Shown: positions 39,401 to 49,002, numbered from the stretch's first letter. The stretch is 64,000 nucleotides of DNA from Sphingopyxis sp. 113P3 (GCF_001278035.1 NZ_CP009452.1:1521501-1585500); one strand, 5' to 3'. Program-made: numbers and translations. The notes: generated from the sequence alone by a model not told the origin.

Positions 39401-40688
39401 GGACGGCGAAAAGGTGAAGAAGGGCGACCGGATCGCCGAATGGGATCCGTTCACCATGCCGCTGATCACGGAAAAGAACGGTGTCGTGAAGTATCAGGAC
39501 CTGATCGATTCCAAGACGCTGATCGAACAGGTCGACGAAGCGACCGGCATCGCGCAGCGCGTCGTGATCGAATATCGTGCGGCTGGCCGCGGCAAGAAGG
39601 AAGACCTTCAGCCGCGCCTGACCCTGCTCGACGACGCCTCGGGCGAGGCTGCGCGCTATCTGCTCGCGGTCGGCACGATGCTGTCGGTCGAAGACGGCCA
39701 GGAAGTGAAGGCCGGCGACGTTCTTGCCCGTGTCACCCGCGAGGCATCGAAGACGCGCGACATCACCGGCGGTCTGCCGCGTGTGGCCGAGCTCTTTGAA
39801 GCGCGCATTCCGAAGGACAACAGCGTCATCGCGAAGATCAGCGGCCGCATTGAATTCGTCAAGGATTACAAGGCGAAGCGCAAGATAGCGATCGTGCCTG
39901 AGGAAGGTGATCCGATCGAGTATCTGATTCCCAAGTCAAAGGTCCTGGAAGTGCAGGAAGGCGACTATGTGAAGCGCGGCGACGCGCTGATCTCTGGCTC
40001 GCCGAACCCGCACGACATTCTCGATGTCATGGGCGTCGAGGCGCTCGCTGAATATCTCGTCGCGGAAATCCAGGAAGTCTATCGACTCCAGGGCGTGAAG
40101 ATCAATGACAAGCACATCGAGGTGATCGTTCGCCAGATGCTGCAGAAGGTCGAGATCACCGACGGCGGCGACACCACGCTGCTGCCGGGCGAACAGCTCG
40201 ATTATCTGGAGATGATGGAGTATAACGCGAAGCTGCCGAAGAATGCCAAGCCCGCCGAAGGGCGCCCGGTTCTCCTCGGCATCACCAAGGCGAGCCTGCA
40301 GACGCGCAGCTTCGTCTCGGCCGCGTCCTTCCAGGAAACGACACGCGTCCTCACCGAAGCGTCGGTGCAGGGCAAGGTCGACTCGCTGATGGGCCTCAAG
40401 GAAAATGTCATCGTCGGCCGTCTCATCCCGGCGGGCACCGGCGCTGCCATGAACCGCGTCCGCGTCACCGCCTCGTCGAAGGATGCCGCGCTTCGCGCCG
40501 CCATGCGCGCCGCGAACCAGGAGCATCTGATCGCGCCGCAGACCGCGGCCGAGGAGCATGAGGCTGAACTCCAGCAGGGACCTGAAGCTGCGATGGGCGA
40601 CGACCCGCTCGGCGCGGTGCAGGGCGAGGACTTTACGACCGACGACGTGATGGTCGAAGAGCGCCCGGAGGGTGAGAGCGAGGAATAA
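36405..40688 (+). CDS. rpoC: RNA polymerase subunit beta'
   Basis: A 1427-residue beta' subunit. The N-terminal zinc site is [23 protein letters not shown], the catalytic magnesium motif is [12 protein letters not shown], the second zinc site includes [15 protein letters not shown], and the C-terminus is acidic. Length is normal for alphaproteobacteria. It begins 54 bases after rpoB without a terminator between, so both are co-transcribed, and ends before a clear terminator. Confidence 0.98.
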   Translation: MNQLTNFMNPVAKPETFDMIKIGIASPERIRSWSFGEIKKPETINYRTFKPERDGLFCARIFGPIKDYECLCGKYKRMKYKGIVCEKCGVEVTVTKVRRERMGHIELAAPVAHIWFLKSLPSRIGLLLDMQLKQLERVLYFEAYIVLEPGLTPLEKFQLLTEDELLDAQDEYGEDAFSAGIGAEAIRVLLENLDLEQERVDLMEELATTKSELKPKKIIKRLKVVESFIESGNRPEWMILEVVPVIPPELRPLVPLDGGRFATSDLNDLYRRVINRNNRLKRLMELRAPDIIVRNEKRMLQEAVDALFDNGRRGRTITGANKRPLKSLSDMLKGKQGRFRQNLLGKRVDYSGRSVIVTGPELKLHQCGLPKKMALELFKPFIYARLDAKGLSMTLKQAKKWVEKERKEVWDILDEVIREHPVLLNRAPTLHRLGIQAFEPVLIEGKAIQLHPLVCAAFNADFDGDQMAVHVPLSLEAQLEARVLMMSTNNILSPANGKPIIVPSQDMVLGLYYLSLEREGEPGEGMLLADMAEVHQALYTGAVTLHSKIISRVPQTDEDGNEYLKRFETTPGRMLIGECLPKSHTVPFDVVNRLLTKKEIGDVIDQVYRHTGQKETVLFADAIMALGFRHAFKAGISFGKDDMIIPASKEKLVDETRALVKDFEQQYQDGLITQQEKYNKAIDAWSQCGDKVANAMMEEIRATPKLDDGRLAPINSIYMMAHSGARGSQAQMKQLAGMRGLMAKPSGEIIETPIISNFKEGLTVLEYFNSTHGARKGLADTALKTANSGYLTRRLVDVSQDCVVIEDDCGTERGMEMRAIVQGGSTIASLGERILGRTTLEDVADKDGNVIAPVGTLLDEAMVAKIEEAEVQAVKIRSPLVCEATMGVCAKCYGRDLARGTPVNIGEAVGVIAAQSIGEPGTQLTMRTFHIGGAAQVNEQSNLEAISDGTIEYRDMATIVDQRGRRLALSRSGEIAVIDSEGRERATHKLPYGAQIMHKDGEKVKKGDRIAEWDPFTMPLITEKNGVVKYQDLIDSKTLIEQVDEATGIAQRVVIEYRAAGRGKKEDLQPRLTLLDDASGEAARYLLAVGTMLSVEDGQEVKAGDVLARVTREASKTRDITGGLPRVAELFEARIPKDNSVIAKISGRIEFVKDYKAKRKIAIVPEEGDPIEYLIPKSKVLEVQEGDYVKRGDALISGSPNPHDILDVMGVEALAEYLVAEIQEVYRLQGVKINDKHIEVIVRQMLQKVEITDGGDTTLLPGEQLDYLEMMEYNAKLPKNAKPAEGRPVLLGITKASLQTRSFVSAASFQETTRVLTEASVQGKVDSLMGLKENVIVGRLIPAGTGAAMNRVRVTASSKDAALRAAMRAANQEHLIAPQTAAEEHEAELQQGPEAAMGDDPLGAVQGEDFTTDDVMVEERPEGESEE

Positions 40689-40718
40689 GCGTCTCGCATC
40701 CACGCTCGCGTAAGAAAC

Positions 40719-40753
40719 AAGCCCCGCCGGTCCCTGACCTGGCGGGGCTTTTT
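40719..40753 (+). terminator. Intrinsic terminator of rpoBC
   Basis: AAGCCCCGCC pairs with GGCGGGGCTT (ten pairs) and is followed by TTT, 31 bases downstream of the rpoC stop. Confidence 0.92.
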
Positions 40754-40754
40754 C

Positions 40755-41057
40755 ATGTCTGAAATTGGTCTGGCTGCATCCCCGGCATTCACGCATATCG
40801 ATTTTCAGGGAAATCTGGTCGTCTTCACCGGGCGGCGGGCACCCGGTTTTTCGCCCCCGTTCGCAGAGCTGGAAACCAGCAAGATGGCCATTGCCCCCCG
40901 GCGCGCACGTGGGATCGGCTTGCCGGACTTGAAACCCAGGATCGCGAGGGGCGGGCCAAATATTTTCCCGGCAAGTGAGGCCAATATTTGGTGCGACTTG
41001 ATGTTTACTGCTGCGTCTGGTTGTATGTCCTGGTAACGACATGGAGGGGCATGGACG
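40755..41057. other. Intergenic region between rpoC and an exported-protein gene
   Basis: About 300 bases with no convincing open frame. The right third is A/T-richer (around 40967-41035) and should hold the promoter of the downstream gene, but no box pair with good spacing could be picked confidently. Confidence 0.4.
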
Positions 41058-42386
41058 GTGATCGCCAAAATACTTCGAGACGCCAGACCTGGTCTTGGAC
41101 GCACGATACCGGGGGTCGCCCTCCTGGGGCTTGTTGGTGCCATGTCCACCTCGGCATGGGCCGTTCCGCTGACCAGCTTCAAGGACCAGGGCGTCGACCA
41201 TCTCTTCGGCAGCTACGCCCCGCGCGGGGACTGCGCGAAGCAGCCCAGTGTTACCATCGACGAAAAGGGCATGACATTCCGCGCCATCGGGCAGGAGCGA
41301 AGGCCGCCTCGCGTCGATTATGCGGTGAGCTTCTGGGGACAGCATTATGAGGGCATCATGGCGGTCTTCTACCCATTTCCGCTGAGCGACAGCGACTTGG
41401 GGCGCGTCCTGATGTATGTGAACGACGACGAGCGGCGCGGCGTCATCCGCTTCGAGGCTGACCTGCCGCGCGGGAAGGCGGCAGAGCCCTTCCACGCCGC
41501 CTTTACCAATGGCGGTCTCTTCACCCTCTGCGAGGGCAGCGCCCCTGCCAAGGCTTCCCTGCCGGCGCAACCGGCTTCCGCGGCCTCGGTGCAGGGCGTA
41601 GCAGCGGAGTGGACCAATCTTGCTGGCCTCGTCGGAAAATTTCCCGGAAGCTACGCCGCGGACAATATCGATATCTTCGATCGGGGAGCGATTGCTGCGG
41701 CACTGAAAGCGCTGATGGGTCCCAAGATGCCGATCCTCCAAGCCAATCTTTCGGTCGCGGCGCCGCTCGGGCGCGCCGGCAATATCTATTATCTGACCGG
41801 CAATGCCCAGCACCAGGGCGGGGTGGAGCAGGCCTATGTGCTTGTCGATCCCTCCCGCCGGGCGGTCGAAGTGGGACTTTGGGAAAGGGGTAAACTGACG
41901 GTCTATTCGCCTGGCAGGGCAGGACGGCTGCCTCTCCCGCCTGCGGTCAGGACCTTGCTCGACAATAGTCCGCCGGAAACCGCCGTACCCTTGCCTGGCA
42001 CACCGTGGGAAGTGGTGCCGGTCGCGGGACGCGCGCCGCTCGCCTATGTGAGCGCTGCCGCCTCGCCGACGATCGAATCGCTCGGGCTTTATTGCGAGGG
42101 CGGGAAGCCGTTCATGGCCTTGCTGCTCAACAAGCCGCTTTCCGGAAGCGCAATGACCTTGTCGTGGAATTTTTCGGGCAGGCTCGTCCATGTTCCGGTA
42201 CGGCGAGCCAATTCTGAGGGCCGGCAATGGATCGGCGGCATCACGGGGTCGCAGCTCATCCCGCTGCTCATGCAGCAGCGCGGGACAGTGATGCTGCGTA
42301 TCGACGGACGGCACGAAGGCGAAGCTTCGCTCGCCGGCGCGCCTGCCGTGCTGCGCAGCAGCCTGCGTGGATGCGCTGCACTCTGA
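41058..42386 (+). CDS. Exported protein of unknown function (442 aa)
   Basis: A 442-residue protein starting at GTG 41058, with GGAGGGG about 12 bases upstream. A signal peptide is visible (VALLGLVGAMSTSAWA, cut after AWA, around residue 35). The mature protein has two halves joined near residue 180 by an Ala/Pro-rich linker (ASLPAQPASAAS). Recurrent motifs are LFGSYAPRGDCAKQPSVTID near the start and SLGLYCEGGKPFMALLLN near the end; the paired cysteines (for example D-C-A, L-C-E, Y-C-E) suggest disulfides. I do not recognise a family. It is monocistronic, flanked by terminators. Confidence 0.7.
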   Translation: MIAKILRDARPGLGRTIPGVALLGLVGAMSTSAWAVPLTSFKDQGVDHLFGSYAPRGDCAKQPSVTIDEKGMTFRAIGQERRPPRVDYAVSFWGQHYEGIMAVFYPFPLSDSDLGRVLMYVNDDERRGVIRFEADLPRGKAAEPFHAAFTNGGLFTLCEGSAPAKASLPAQPASAASVQGVAAEWTNLAGLVGKFPGSYAADNIDIFDRGAIAAALKALMGPKMPILQANLSVAAPLGRAGNIYYLTGNAQHQGGVEQAYVLVDPSRRAVEVGLWERGKLTVYSPGRAGRLPLPPAVRTLLDNSPPETAVPLPGTPWEVVPVAGRAPLAYVSAAASPTIESLGLYCEGGKPFMALLLNKPLSGSAMTLSWNFSGRLVHVPVRRANSEGRQWIGGITGSQLIPLLMQQRGTVMLRIDGRHEGEASLAGAPAVLRSSLRGCAAL

Positions 42387-42487
42387 GCGGACGCGCTTCT
42401 CTTCCCCTGATCCATGACATCGGCGCTTGCTCCGCGAAGACGAAGGCGAGGGGAATAATCGCCCCTTGCAGATGGCGTGATGAGAGG

Positions 42488-42515
42488 AGCCCCGGCGGAG
42501 CGCTCCGGCGGGGCT
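42488..42515. terminator. Near-perfect palindrome between convergent genes
   Basis: AGCCCCG-G-CGGAG pairs with CTCCG-G-CGGGGCT with a single G/G mismatch, in the gap between the exported-protein gene and the convergent GST gene. A weak T-rich tail (TTCGTT) follows on the plus strand. It probably terminates the upstream gene. Confidence 0.6.
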
Positions 42516-42594
42516 TCGTTGGATCTGGCGGCAGCTTCGCAGGCCAGAGACCCTGAACGGGCCGCGCCCCGTGCCGGCGGAGGCTGGTCGTGCC

Positions 42595-43284
42595 TTAAGC
42601 CGCAGTCACTTCGAGGCCGCGCTGTACAGCTGGCCGCGCCAGGCCCGCGCCGAGCCACCGCTGGACGTGAACGAAACGGTCGAACCCGACAATGTCGCCC
42701 GCTTCATAAAAGCCGATCAGATTGCGCACCCAGCCGAGCAGCGAGATGTCGGCAATGCTGTAATCATCGCCCATAACCCAGGAGCGCTCAGCGAGCCGCG
42801 CGTCGAGGACCCCGAGCAGGCGCGCGGATTCGGCCGCGTAGCGGTCACGCGGGCGCTTGTCTTCATAATCCTTGCCGGCAAATTTGTGGAAAAAGCCAAG
42901 CTGCCCGAACATCGGTCCGACGCCGCCCATCTGCCACATCAGCCACTGGATCGTTTCGTAACGCGCGTTCGGATCGGAGGCGAGGAACTGCCCTGTCTTG
43001 TCGGCAAGATAAATAAGGATCGCGCCCGATTCGAACAGCGCCAGCGGTGTGCCGTTCGGCCCGGTGGGGTCGTAGATCGCGGGAATCTTGCCATTGGGAT
43101 TGAGCGCGAGGAAAGCGGGATCGTGGCTTTCGTTTGCCATGATATCGATCCGGTGCGGCTCGTAGGCAATGCCCGTTTCCTCGAGCATGATGCCGACCTT
43201 CACCCCGTTGGGGGTTGGCGCCGAGAAGAGCTGGAGGCGATCGGGATGCTGCGCTGGCCAGCGCTCGAATATGGGATGCGTCAT
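42595..43284 (-). CDS. Glutathione S-transferase family protein
   Basis: A 229-residue protein of the Ure2p/YghU-like GST class. The N-terminal thioredoxin fold has LQLFSAPTPNGVKVGIMLEE, NPNGKIPAIYDP and FESGAILIYLADK, the glutathione-binding strands, and the C-terminal part is all-helical with MGDDYSIADISLLGWV. It would conjugate or reduce with glutathione; the substrate is not known. Its ATG overlaps the chorismate mutase stop (ATGA), so the two are translated together although no metabolic link is obvious. Confidence 0.88.
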   Translation of the reverse strand: MTHPIFERWPAQHPDRLQLFSAPTPNGVKVGIMLEETGIAYEPHRIDIMANESHDPAFLALNPNGKIPAIYDPTGPNGTPLALFESGAILIYLADKTGQFLASDPNARYETIQWLMWQMGGVGPMFGQLGFFHKFAGKDYEDKRPRDRYAAESARLLGVLDARLAERSWVMGDDYSIADISLLGWVRNLIGFYEAGDIVGFDRFVHVQRWLGAGLARPAVQRGLEVTAA

Positions 43285-43568
43285 GCCTCTTTCTCCCGCT
43301 TCGCTTTTTCGTGATGGCGGATCACCTCATCGATGATGAAGCGCAGGAATTTCTCGCTGAATTCGGGGTCAAGATCCGCATCGCGCGCGAGCCGGCGCAG
43401 GCGTTCGATCTGCCGCGCCTCGCGGTCGGGGTCGGCGGGGGGAAGGTCCATCGTCGCCTTGAGCTCGCCAACCGCCTTCGTCACCTTGAAGCGTTCGGCG
43501 AGCATATAGACGAGCGCGGCATCGATATTGTCGATACTCTGGCGAAAACGGCTCAACTGGTCGTCCAT
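43281..43568 (-). CDS. Chorismate mutase (AroQ class)
   Basis: A 95-residue all-helical chorismate mutase domain, converting chorismate to prephenate for phenylalanine and tyrosine synthesis. Typical features are the N-terminal FRQSIDNIDAALVYMLAERFKVTKAVGELKA with its arginine and lysine pocket residues, and PPADPDREARQIERLRRLA. ATG 43568 is used; the in-frame extension upstream is in a region with poor composition near the divergent prenyl synthase start. It is a free-standing domain, not fused to prephenate dehydratase. Confidence 0.88.
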   Translation of the reverse strand: MDDQLSRFRQSIDNIDAALVYMLAERFKVTKAVGELKATMDLPPADPDREARQIERLRRLARDADLDPEFSEKFLRFIIDEVIRHHEKAKREKEA

Positions 43569-43677
43569 CGGGCGGGCGGCTCCTCTCGTTCGCGGCACGC
43601 TTGGCACTGCAACGGGGGCGCTGGCAAGCCGAAAGTCGTTGCAAATTGCCCCCCGCGCGGCCAAGGGAGCGCTCGCC

Positions 43678-44691
43678 ATGACTGCGGAAATCCATCAGCT
43701 CCACGGGGATCGCCCGCCCTCGCTCGACCCGATGATGGCGCTCGTCGCCGCCGACATGAATGAGGTGAACGCGGTCATTCTCGACCGCATGCAGTCGGAA
43801 GTCCCGCTGATCCCCGAGCTCGCTGGGCATCTTATCGCCGGCGGCGGGAAGCGGATGCGCCCCATGCTGACGCTCGCCTGCGGGCAATTGCTCGACTATC
43901 CGGGACACCGGCACTGCAAGCTCGCCGCCGCGGTCGAATTCATCCACACCGCGACCCTGCTCCACGACGATGTCGTCGACAAGTCGGACCTGCGCCGGGG
44001 GCGGCAGACCGCAAACATGATCTGGGGTAACAGCGCCTCGGTTCTCGTCGGCGACTTCCTCTTCAGCCGCGCTTTTGAGGTGATGGTCGAAGACGGATCG
44101 CTGAAGGTGCTCAAGATACTCTCGCGTGCGTCGGCGGTGATTGCCGAGGGCGAGGTCAACCAGCTCTCCGCGCAGCGCCGGATCGAGACGAGCGAAGATC
44201 AGTATCTTGCGATCATCAACGCCAAGACCGCCGAGCTCTTCGCCGCGGCGTGCAAGATTGCCGCAGTGGTCGCCGAGCGCGACGAGGCGACCGAGGCTTC
44301 GCTCGACGCCTATGGCCGCAACCTCGGCATCGCCTTCCAGCTCGTCGACGATGCGATCGACTATGTGTCCGACGCCGAAACGATGGGGAAGGGCGTCGGC
44401 GATGACTTTCGCGACGGGAAGGTGACGCTGCCCGTCATCCTTGCCTATGCCCGGGGGAGCGCGGAGGAACGCGAATTCTGGAAGCAGGCAATCATCGGCC
44501 ATCGCGCCTCTGACGCTGACCTTCTGGAGGCGAAGGCGCTGCTCCTGAAGCATGATGCCATCGCGGACACCCTCGCGCGGGCGCGTCACTATGGCCAGCG
44601 CGCGGTCGACGCGATCGGCGGCTTCCGCGCGAGCCAGGCGAAGGCGGCGTTGACCGAAGCTGTCGCCTTCGCGGTCGCCCGCGCCTATTGA
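43678..44691 (+). CDS. Polyprenyl diphosphate synthase (octaprenyl/decaprenyl type)
   Basis: A 337-residue trans-prenyltransferase that elongates isoprenoid diphosphates for the ubiquinone side chain. The two aspartate-rich motifs are LLHDDVVDKSDLRRGR and FQLVDDAIDYVSD, and GGGKRMRPMLTLA binds the primer diphosphate. ATG 43678 is used, divergent from the chorismate mutase gene. Residues around the first Asp motif suggest a long-chain enzyme (ubiquinone-10 is usual in sphingomonads), but product length cannot be read off. It lies seven bases upstream of hrpB. Confidence 0.92.
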   Translation: MTAEIHQLHGDRPPSLDPMMALVAADMNEVNAVILDRMQSEVPLIPELAGHLIAGGGKRMRPMLTLACGQLLDYPGHRHCKLAAAVEFIHTATLLHDDVVDKSDLRRGRQTANMIWGNSASVLVGDFLFSRAFEVMVEDGSLKVLKILSRASAVIAEGEVNQLSAQRRIETSEDQYLAIINAKTAELFAAACKIAAVVAERDEATEASLDAYGRNLGIAFQLVDDAIDYVSDAETMGKGVGDDFRDGKVTLPVILAYARGSAEEREFWKQAIIGHRASDADLLEAKALLLKHDAIADTLARARHYGQRAVDAIGGFRASQAKAALTEAVAFAVARAY

Positions 44692-44698
44692 GGAAGCG

Positions 44699-47173
44699 AT
44701 GGCCGCCGCGCGCCAGCCGCTTCCTATCGACGCCGTCCTGCCCGATATCCTCGCGGCGTTGACGCTCAAGCCCAGTCTCGTCGTCGTTGCGCCCCCGGGG
44801 GCGGGCAAGACCACGCGCATTGCCCCGGCGCTCCTCGACCAGCCATGGTGCAACGGCGCGGTGTGGCTCCTCTCGCCCCGGCGTCTTGCGGCTCGCGCCG
44901 CGGCCGAACGCATCGCGGAGGAAAGGGGCGAGCCCGTGGGGGGGCTCATTGGCTATGCGACGCGGCTCGATAGCAGGCAGTCGGGTGCAACGCGCCTTCT
45001 CGTCATGACGCCTGGGCTCTTCCGCACCCGCATTCTGGCGGACCCTGAGCTTGCCGGGGTGAGCGCAGTGCTGTTCGACGAGGTGCACGAGCGTAGCCTC
45101 GATGGAGATTTTGCGCTGGCGCTCGCCATCGACGCCCAGCAGGGCTTGCGTGATGATCTTCGCCTCGTTGCCATGTCGGCAACGCTCGATGGCGCCCGCT
45201 TTGGCGCGCTTCTCGGTGATGCGCCTCTCGTCAAGAGCGAGGGCCAGAGCTGGCCGCTCGGCCTTCGGCACCTCGGCCGCCGTGCCGAGGACCGGCTCGA
45301 GGCGAGCGTCCTCGCAGCCGTCCGCCAGGCGCTCGCCGACGAAGCCGAGGGCGACATACTCGCTTTCCTGCCCGGCGCTGCCGATATCGAGCGCACGGCG
45401 GCGGCGGTCGACGAAGCGCGCCTCCCCCTTGTCGTCCACCGACTCCACGGACAGATCGATCCCGCGCTGCAGCGCAAGGCGCTCGTCCGCGACCCTGATG
45501 GCCAGCGCAAGCTGATCCTCGCGACGAGCATCGCCGAGACCAGCCTCACCATCGACGGGGTACGGATCGTCATCGACGCCGGCCTCTCACGCCGTCCCCG
45601 CTTTGACAAGGCGGCGGGGATTGCGCGGCTCGTTACCGAGCGGGCGAGCCAGGCTTCGGCCACGCAGCGGGCGGGCCGCGCGGCGCGGCAGGGGCCGGGG
45701 GTCGCTTACCGCTTGTGGGAAGCCCCGGCGACCGCGGGCATGCCGCCCTTCGACCCGCCCGAGATCCATGAGAATGACCTGATGCCGCTCGTCCTCGACT
45801 GCGCGAGCTGGGGGATTGTTGATCCCCGCCAGCTCGGATGGCTGGACCCGCCGTCGCCTGCCGCCATCACCGAGGCGAAGGCGCGGCTGATCGCAATCGG
45901 CGCGCTCGGCGAGGATGGCCGGATCACCGCCCACGGCAAGACGCTCGCCGCAGTGCCGCTACCCGTGCCGCTCGCGCACATGCTGCTCGACGCCGCCGCG
46001 GCAGGGGAGGCCGAGCTTGCGGCCCGGCTCTGCGTGCTGCTCACCGAGCCGGGTCTGGGCGGGCGCGCGGTTGATGTCGAGGCGCGCCTGCAGCGCTGGC
46101 GCGGTGCGAAGGGTGAGCGCAGCGAGGGCGCGGGGCGGCTCGCACGGCGGCTCGCGGCCCTTGCTGGACGGCTCGCGGCGAGGAGGGATCAGCAGCCCTC
46201 ACGTTCGATTGGCGGCTGGATCGCGACCGCCTGGCCTGACCGGGTTGCGCGCGCGCGTTCAGGACAAAGGGGCGAATATCTGAGCGTTGGCGGGCGCGCC
46301 TATCGGCTCGACCCCGCCGAACCGCTCGCGAACAGCGAATGGCTCGCTATCGCTGACGCGCAGGGGCATGCAGCAGGGGTGCGCATTCTCGCAGCGGCGC
46401 CGATCGACGCCAGTGAGATCGAGGCGCTGTTCGCTGACCGAATCGTCGCCCACGCGGCGAGCCGCTACGACGCAGCAAGCGACCGCGTCGACCATCGCCG
46501 CGAACGGCGGCTCGGTGCGATCACCCTTGCAAGCGGCAAGGCGGGGCCCAGCGAAGGGGCGGAAGATGATGTGGCGGTGCGCCTCGCGGCCGTACGCGAC
46601 AAGGGACTGGGAGTGATCGGCTGGGGGCGGGCGTCGCAGGCGCTTCGCCAGCGTGCATCGTTTGCGGGGCTCGACATCCTCTCCTCAGTTGCGCTTGCCG
46701 ACAGCCTCGACCTCTGGCTCGCCCCGCTCCTCGCTGAAAGCCGAGGACTGCGCGACATTCCCGATCGCAGGCTGGTCGACGCGCTGATGGGCCTCCTCGA
46801 CTGGCCGGCACGCCAATTGCTCGAAAAGCGCGCGCCCGCCGAATATATGACGCCAGCGGGGAGCCGTCACCCGATCGATTATGGCGCCGAGGGCGGGCCG
46901 ACGGTGAGCGTGCGGGTGCAGGAATTGTTCGGGCTCGCGCGGCATCCGAGCGTCGGCGAGCCGCCGGTGCCGCTCATCCTCGCGCTAACCTCGCCAGCCC
47001 ACCGCCCGATCCAGACCACGCGCGATATTGAGGGTTTCTGGGGCGGAAGCTGGCACGATGTGGCGCGTGAGATGCGCGGTCGTTATCCGAAACATAGCTG
47101 GCCCGATGACCCGGCGCGCGCGCGGCCAACCCTGCTCACCAAGGCCGCGCAGGCACGGCGTGATGCGCAATAG
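44699..47173 (+). CDS. hrpB: ATP-dependent RNA helicase HrpB
   Basis: An 824-residue DEAH-type helicase. Walker A is APPGAGKTTRIAPALLD, motif II is FDEVHERSLDGD, motif III is VAMSATLD, and motifs V and VI include ATSIAETSLTIDGVRIVID and ATQRAGRAARQGPG. The HrpB-specific C-terminal region, ending in HSWPDDP, is present. The cellular role in bacteria is not well defined; RNA metabolism is the family expectation. Length is typical. It may be co-transcribed with the prenyl synthase. Confidence 0.95.
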   Translation: MAAARQPLPIDAVLPDILAALTLKPSLVVVAPPGAGKTTRIAPALLDQPWCNGAVWLLSPRRLAARAAAERIAEERGEPVGGLIGYATRLDSRQSGATRLLVMTPGLFRTRILADPELAGVSAVLFDEVHERSLDGDFALALAIDAQQGLRDDLRLVAMSATLDGARFGALLGDAPLVKSEGQSWPLGLRHLGRRAEDRLEASVLAAVRQALADEAEGDILAFLPGAADIERTAAAVDEARLPLVVHRLHGQIDPALQRKALVRDPDGQRKLILATSIAETSLTIDGVRIVIDAGLSRRPRFDKAAGIARLVTERASQASATQRAGRAARQGPGVAYRLWEAPATAGMPPFDPPEIHENDLMPLVLDCASWGIVDPRQLGWLDPPSPAAITEAKARLIAIGALGEDGRITAHGKTLAAVPLPVPLAHMLLDAAAAGEAELAARLCVLLTEPGLGGRAVDVEARLQRWRGAKGERSEGAGRLARRLAALAGRLAARRDQQPSRSIGGWIATAWPDRVARARSGQRGEYLSVGGRAYRLDPAEPLANSEWLAIADAQGHAAGVRILAAAPIDASEIEALFADRIVAHAASRYDAASDRVDHRRERRLGAITLASGKAGPSEGAEDDVAVRLAAVRDKGLGVIGWGRASQALRQRASFAGLDILSSVALADSLDLWLAPLLAESRGLRDIPDRRLVDALMGLLDWPARQLLEKRAPAEYMTPAGSRHPIDYGAEGGPTVSVRVQELFGLARHPSVGEPPVPLILALTSPAHRPIQTTRDIEGFWGGSWHDVAREMRGRYPKHSWPDDPARARPTLLTKAAQARRDAQ

Positions 47174-47238
47174 CCTCTTTCCGCGCCGGATTGGAACGGC
47201 TAAGGCGGCGGCATCGAAAGCACTTACGAGGACGAGCG

Positions 47239-47517
47239 ATGAAAGCGCGGATTTTCCAGAAACCCAAGAATGCGATGCAGTCGGGCCGCGCCGGAACGCA
47301 GCGCTGGATTCTGGAATTCGCACCCGCCGAACCGCGCAAGGCTGACCCGCTGATGGGCTGGGCAGGCAGCGGCGACACGCGCCGGCAGATCCGCCTCGGT
47401 TTTGCGACCCGCGAGGCGGCGCTCGCCTATGCCGAGCGCAACGGGATTGAAGCCGAAGTCGTGCCGACCCCGACCCGAACCCTCAAGATCCAGGCTTACG
47501 CCGACAATTTCCGCTAA
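47239..47517 (+). CDS. ETC complex I subunit, NDUFS4-type
   Basis: A 92-residue protein homologous to the mitochondrial complex I accessory subunit NDUFS4 (AQDQ/18 kDa), which alphaproteobacteria share. It starts MKARIFQKPKNAMQSGRAG and has the conserved QRWILEF and GSGDTRRQIRLGFATREAALAYAE segments. ATG 47239 follows GAGGACGAGCG. Role: stabilises or is associated with NADH-quinone oxidoreductase. No other complex I gene lies in the window, so it is an unlinked accessory gene. Confidence 0.88.
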   Translation: MKARIFQKPKNAMQSGRAGTQRWILEFAPAEPRKADPLMGWAGSGDTRRQIRLGFATREAALAYAERNGIEAEVVPTPTRTLKIQAYADNFR

Positions 47518-47521
47518 GCGT

Positions 47522-47740
47522 TCAGACGTCGGCGTCGGGTTGCAAGAGCTTGTGGAGATGCACGACGACATATTTCATTTCCGCGTCGTCCACGGTGCGC
47601 TGCGCGGCAGCGCGCCAGGCCTTTTCGGCTGACTTGTAATCGGGAAACAACCCGACGACGTCGAGCGCGGTGAGGTCGACGAAATCGAGGCCTTGCGGAT
47701 CGCTGACGCGTCCGCCGAAAACGAGGTGCAATTTGCTCAT
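47522..47740 (-). CDS. DUF4170 family protein
   Basis: A 72-residue protein matching the DUF4170 pattern (KLHLVFGGRVSDPQ ... VDLTALDVVGLFPDYKSAEKAWRAAAQRTVDDAEMKYVVVHLHKLL). Function is unknown; the family is restricted mostly to alphaproteobacteria. It converges on the NDUFS4-type gene with a four-base gap. No signal peptide or membrane segment. Confidence 0.83.
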   Translation of the reverse strand: MSKLHLVFGGRVSDPQGLDFVDLTALDVVGLFPDYKSAEKAWRAAAQRTVDDAEMKYVVVHLHKLLQPDADV

Positions 47741-47816
47741 GATGCTGTCCTTGGCGCAGTGCGCGGGGGAGGAATGGGGCGCCCCCTAACAGCGCTGCGC
47801 CCTTGCGGCAAGCAGA

Positions 47817-48173
47817 TCAATCGTCCTTGCTGTTTGACTTGGGCAATAGCGAGCCGAGCAAGGCGCCGACCGCGGCGGCCCCGGCGACGAGTGCGATCGG
47901 CTGCTTTTCGGCAACATCCTTGAGCCTGCTGCTTGCACGCTTCGCCTGTGCCTTCCCCCTTTCATAGGCCTGGCCGGCCGCTTCGCGGGCAGCGTCGGCC
48001 TGCTCGCGGCCCTTTGCGGCAAGCTCGCCCGTCGCCTCGCGGGCGCGGTCATAGCCGTCCTGCAACCGTGCGCGCGCCGCCTCGGCGGCTGCCTTCGCGC
48101 TGTCAGCGGTCTTCTCCGCGAACTCGCTTGCTTTTGCGCGCGTGTCGCGAGCGGTTTCACTGAGGGGCTTCAT
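47817..48173 (-). CDS. YqjD/DUF883-like membrane-anchored protein
   Basis: A 118-residue protein made of a long charged amphipathic helix (heptad-like repeats of AK/AR, residues 5-85) followed by one hydrophobic segment, PIALVAGAAAVGALLGSLL, near the C-terminus. This layout is that of YqjD/ElaB-type inner-membrane anchored ribosome-associated or stress proteins. The ATG at 48173 has GGAGG six bases upstream; a second ATG directly before it (48176) is possible. It overlaps the preceding gene and is the last of a four-gene leftward operon. Confidence 0.75.
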   Translation of the reverse strand: MKPLSETARDTRAKASEFAEKTADSAKAAAEAARARLQDGYDRAREATGELAAKGREQADAAREAAGQAYERGKAQAKRASSRLKDVAEKQPIALVAGAAAVGALLGSLLPKSNSKDD

Positions 48174-48555
48174 CATCTTCCTCCACGAGGCTTTCGGCTT
48201 CATCGGCCGCTTGGTTTTCTGAGGGCGAGGGCTGCAAATGGGCGAACGCCCCCTCGGCGAGGTCGCGCACCTTCCGGCCGAGGCGCGGAACATGCTCCTT
48301 GAGCGGCTCACGAAACAGCCAGGCGATCCCGGCCATCGCGGCGAGGGCGATCGGCAGACGATTTTCGCGGAACTGCTCGCGCACCATATGCGCTGCATCG
48401 TCGACCTTCTCACCGACACGATATTTCCCGCGGTCGAGAAGCGATCCGGGCTTCAGGGCGTCGCCGGCAACTTGCAGCTTACGCCGCAGTTCGGCGCGCT
48501 GGATCATCGAGCGGCGTGCGGCGTTGATGAGACGAGCGCGCGAGGGCCGCATCAT
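48157..48555 (-). CDS. DUF3618-like protein, middle gene of a YqjD/YqjE-type operon
   Basis: A 132-residue protein. The N-terminal region is basic (MMRPSRARLINAARRSMIQRA), a membrane segment is LPIALAAMAGIAWLF, and the C-terminus is acidic (DEAESLVEEDDEAPQ). DUF3618-like or YqjK/YqjD-related features are seen, with moderate certainty. It overlaps the holin-like gene by four bases (ATGA) and the following gene by 17 bases, so the operon is tightly coupled. Confidence 0.65.
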   Translation of the reverse strand: MMRPSRARLINAARRSMIQRAELRRKLQVAGDALKPGSLLDRGKYRVGEKVDDAAHMVREQFRENRLPIALAAMAGIAWLFREPLKEHVPRLGRKVRDLAEGAFAHLQPSPSENQAADEAESLVEEDDEAPQ

Positions 48556-48998
48556 TCCTCTCCCCGTGCAAGCAGATCATCGCGAAACGCCGCCTTGACG
48601 TCGTCGAAGCGAGTTCGCGCGCGCCAAGCCGCAAGGCCCGCGACAAGCAGCAGCAGCGCCACCACGATGAGCGTCGCGAGAAGCGGGCCGACATTCTGCG
48701 CCAGAACCAGGATGGCACCAAATGCGAGCGCCAGCATCGCAACCAGCAGCGCGCAGAGCGCGATGAAACCCCACGCCGACGACCAGACCGTCCCGTGATA
48801 GGCGAGCGCGCCGCGCGCCTTGAAGAGCGCGACTTCCGCTTCTGCTGCCGCGCGCAGATCATCGACCACATCGCCGACGATCTTGTCGAGCGGCACCGGC
48901 GGCGGTGTCACGGGACGCCCGTCGGGTGCATAGCCGTGGCTCACACCATCGAAGCCGCGCTCGGACGGCGGCGGGGTGTCGGGTGCTGGGGACGACAA
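48552..48998 (-). CDS. Holin-superfamily III / YqjE-like membrane protein
   Basis: A 148-residue protein with a Pro-rich N-terminus, an amphipathic segment (LDKIVGDVVDDLRAAAEAEVALFKARG), then two strong membrane helices (WGFIALCALLVAMLALAFGAI and VGPLLATLIVVALLLLVAGLA), and a charged tail. This is the phage-holin-superfamily-III/YqjE pattern. YqjE-like proteins are often encoded with YqjD, as here. It probably spans the inner membrane. Function unknown. Confidence 0.75.
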   Translation of the reverse strand: MSSPAPDTPPPSERGFDGVSHGYAPDGRPVTPPPVPLDKIVGDVVDDLRAAAEAEVALFKARGALAYHGTVWSSAWGFIALCALLVAMLALAFGAILVLAQNVGPLLATLIVVALLLLVAGLAAWRARTRFDDVKAAFRDDLLARGEE

Positions 48999-49002
48999 GG
49001 GA

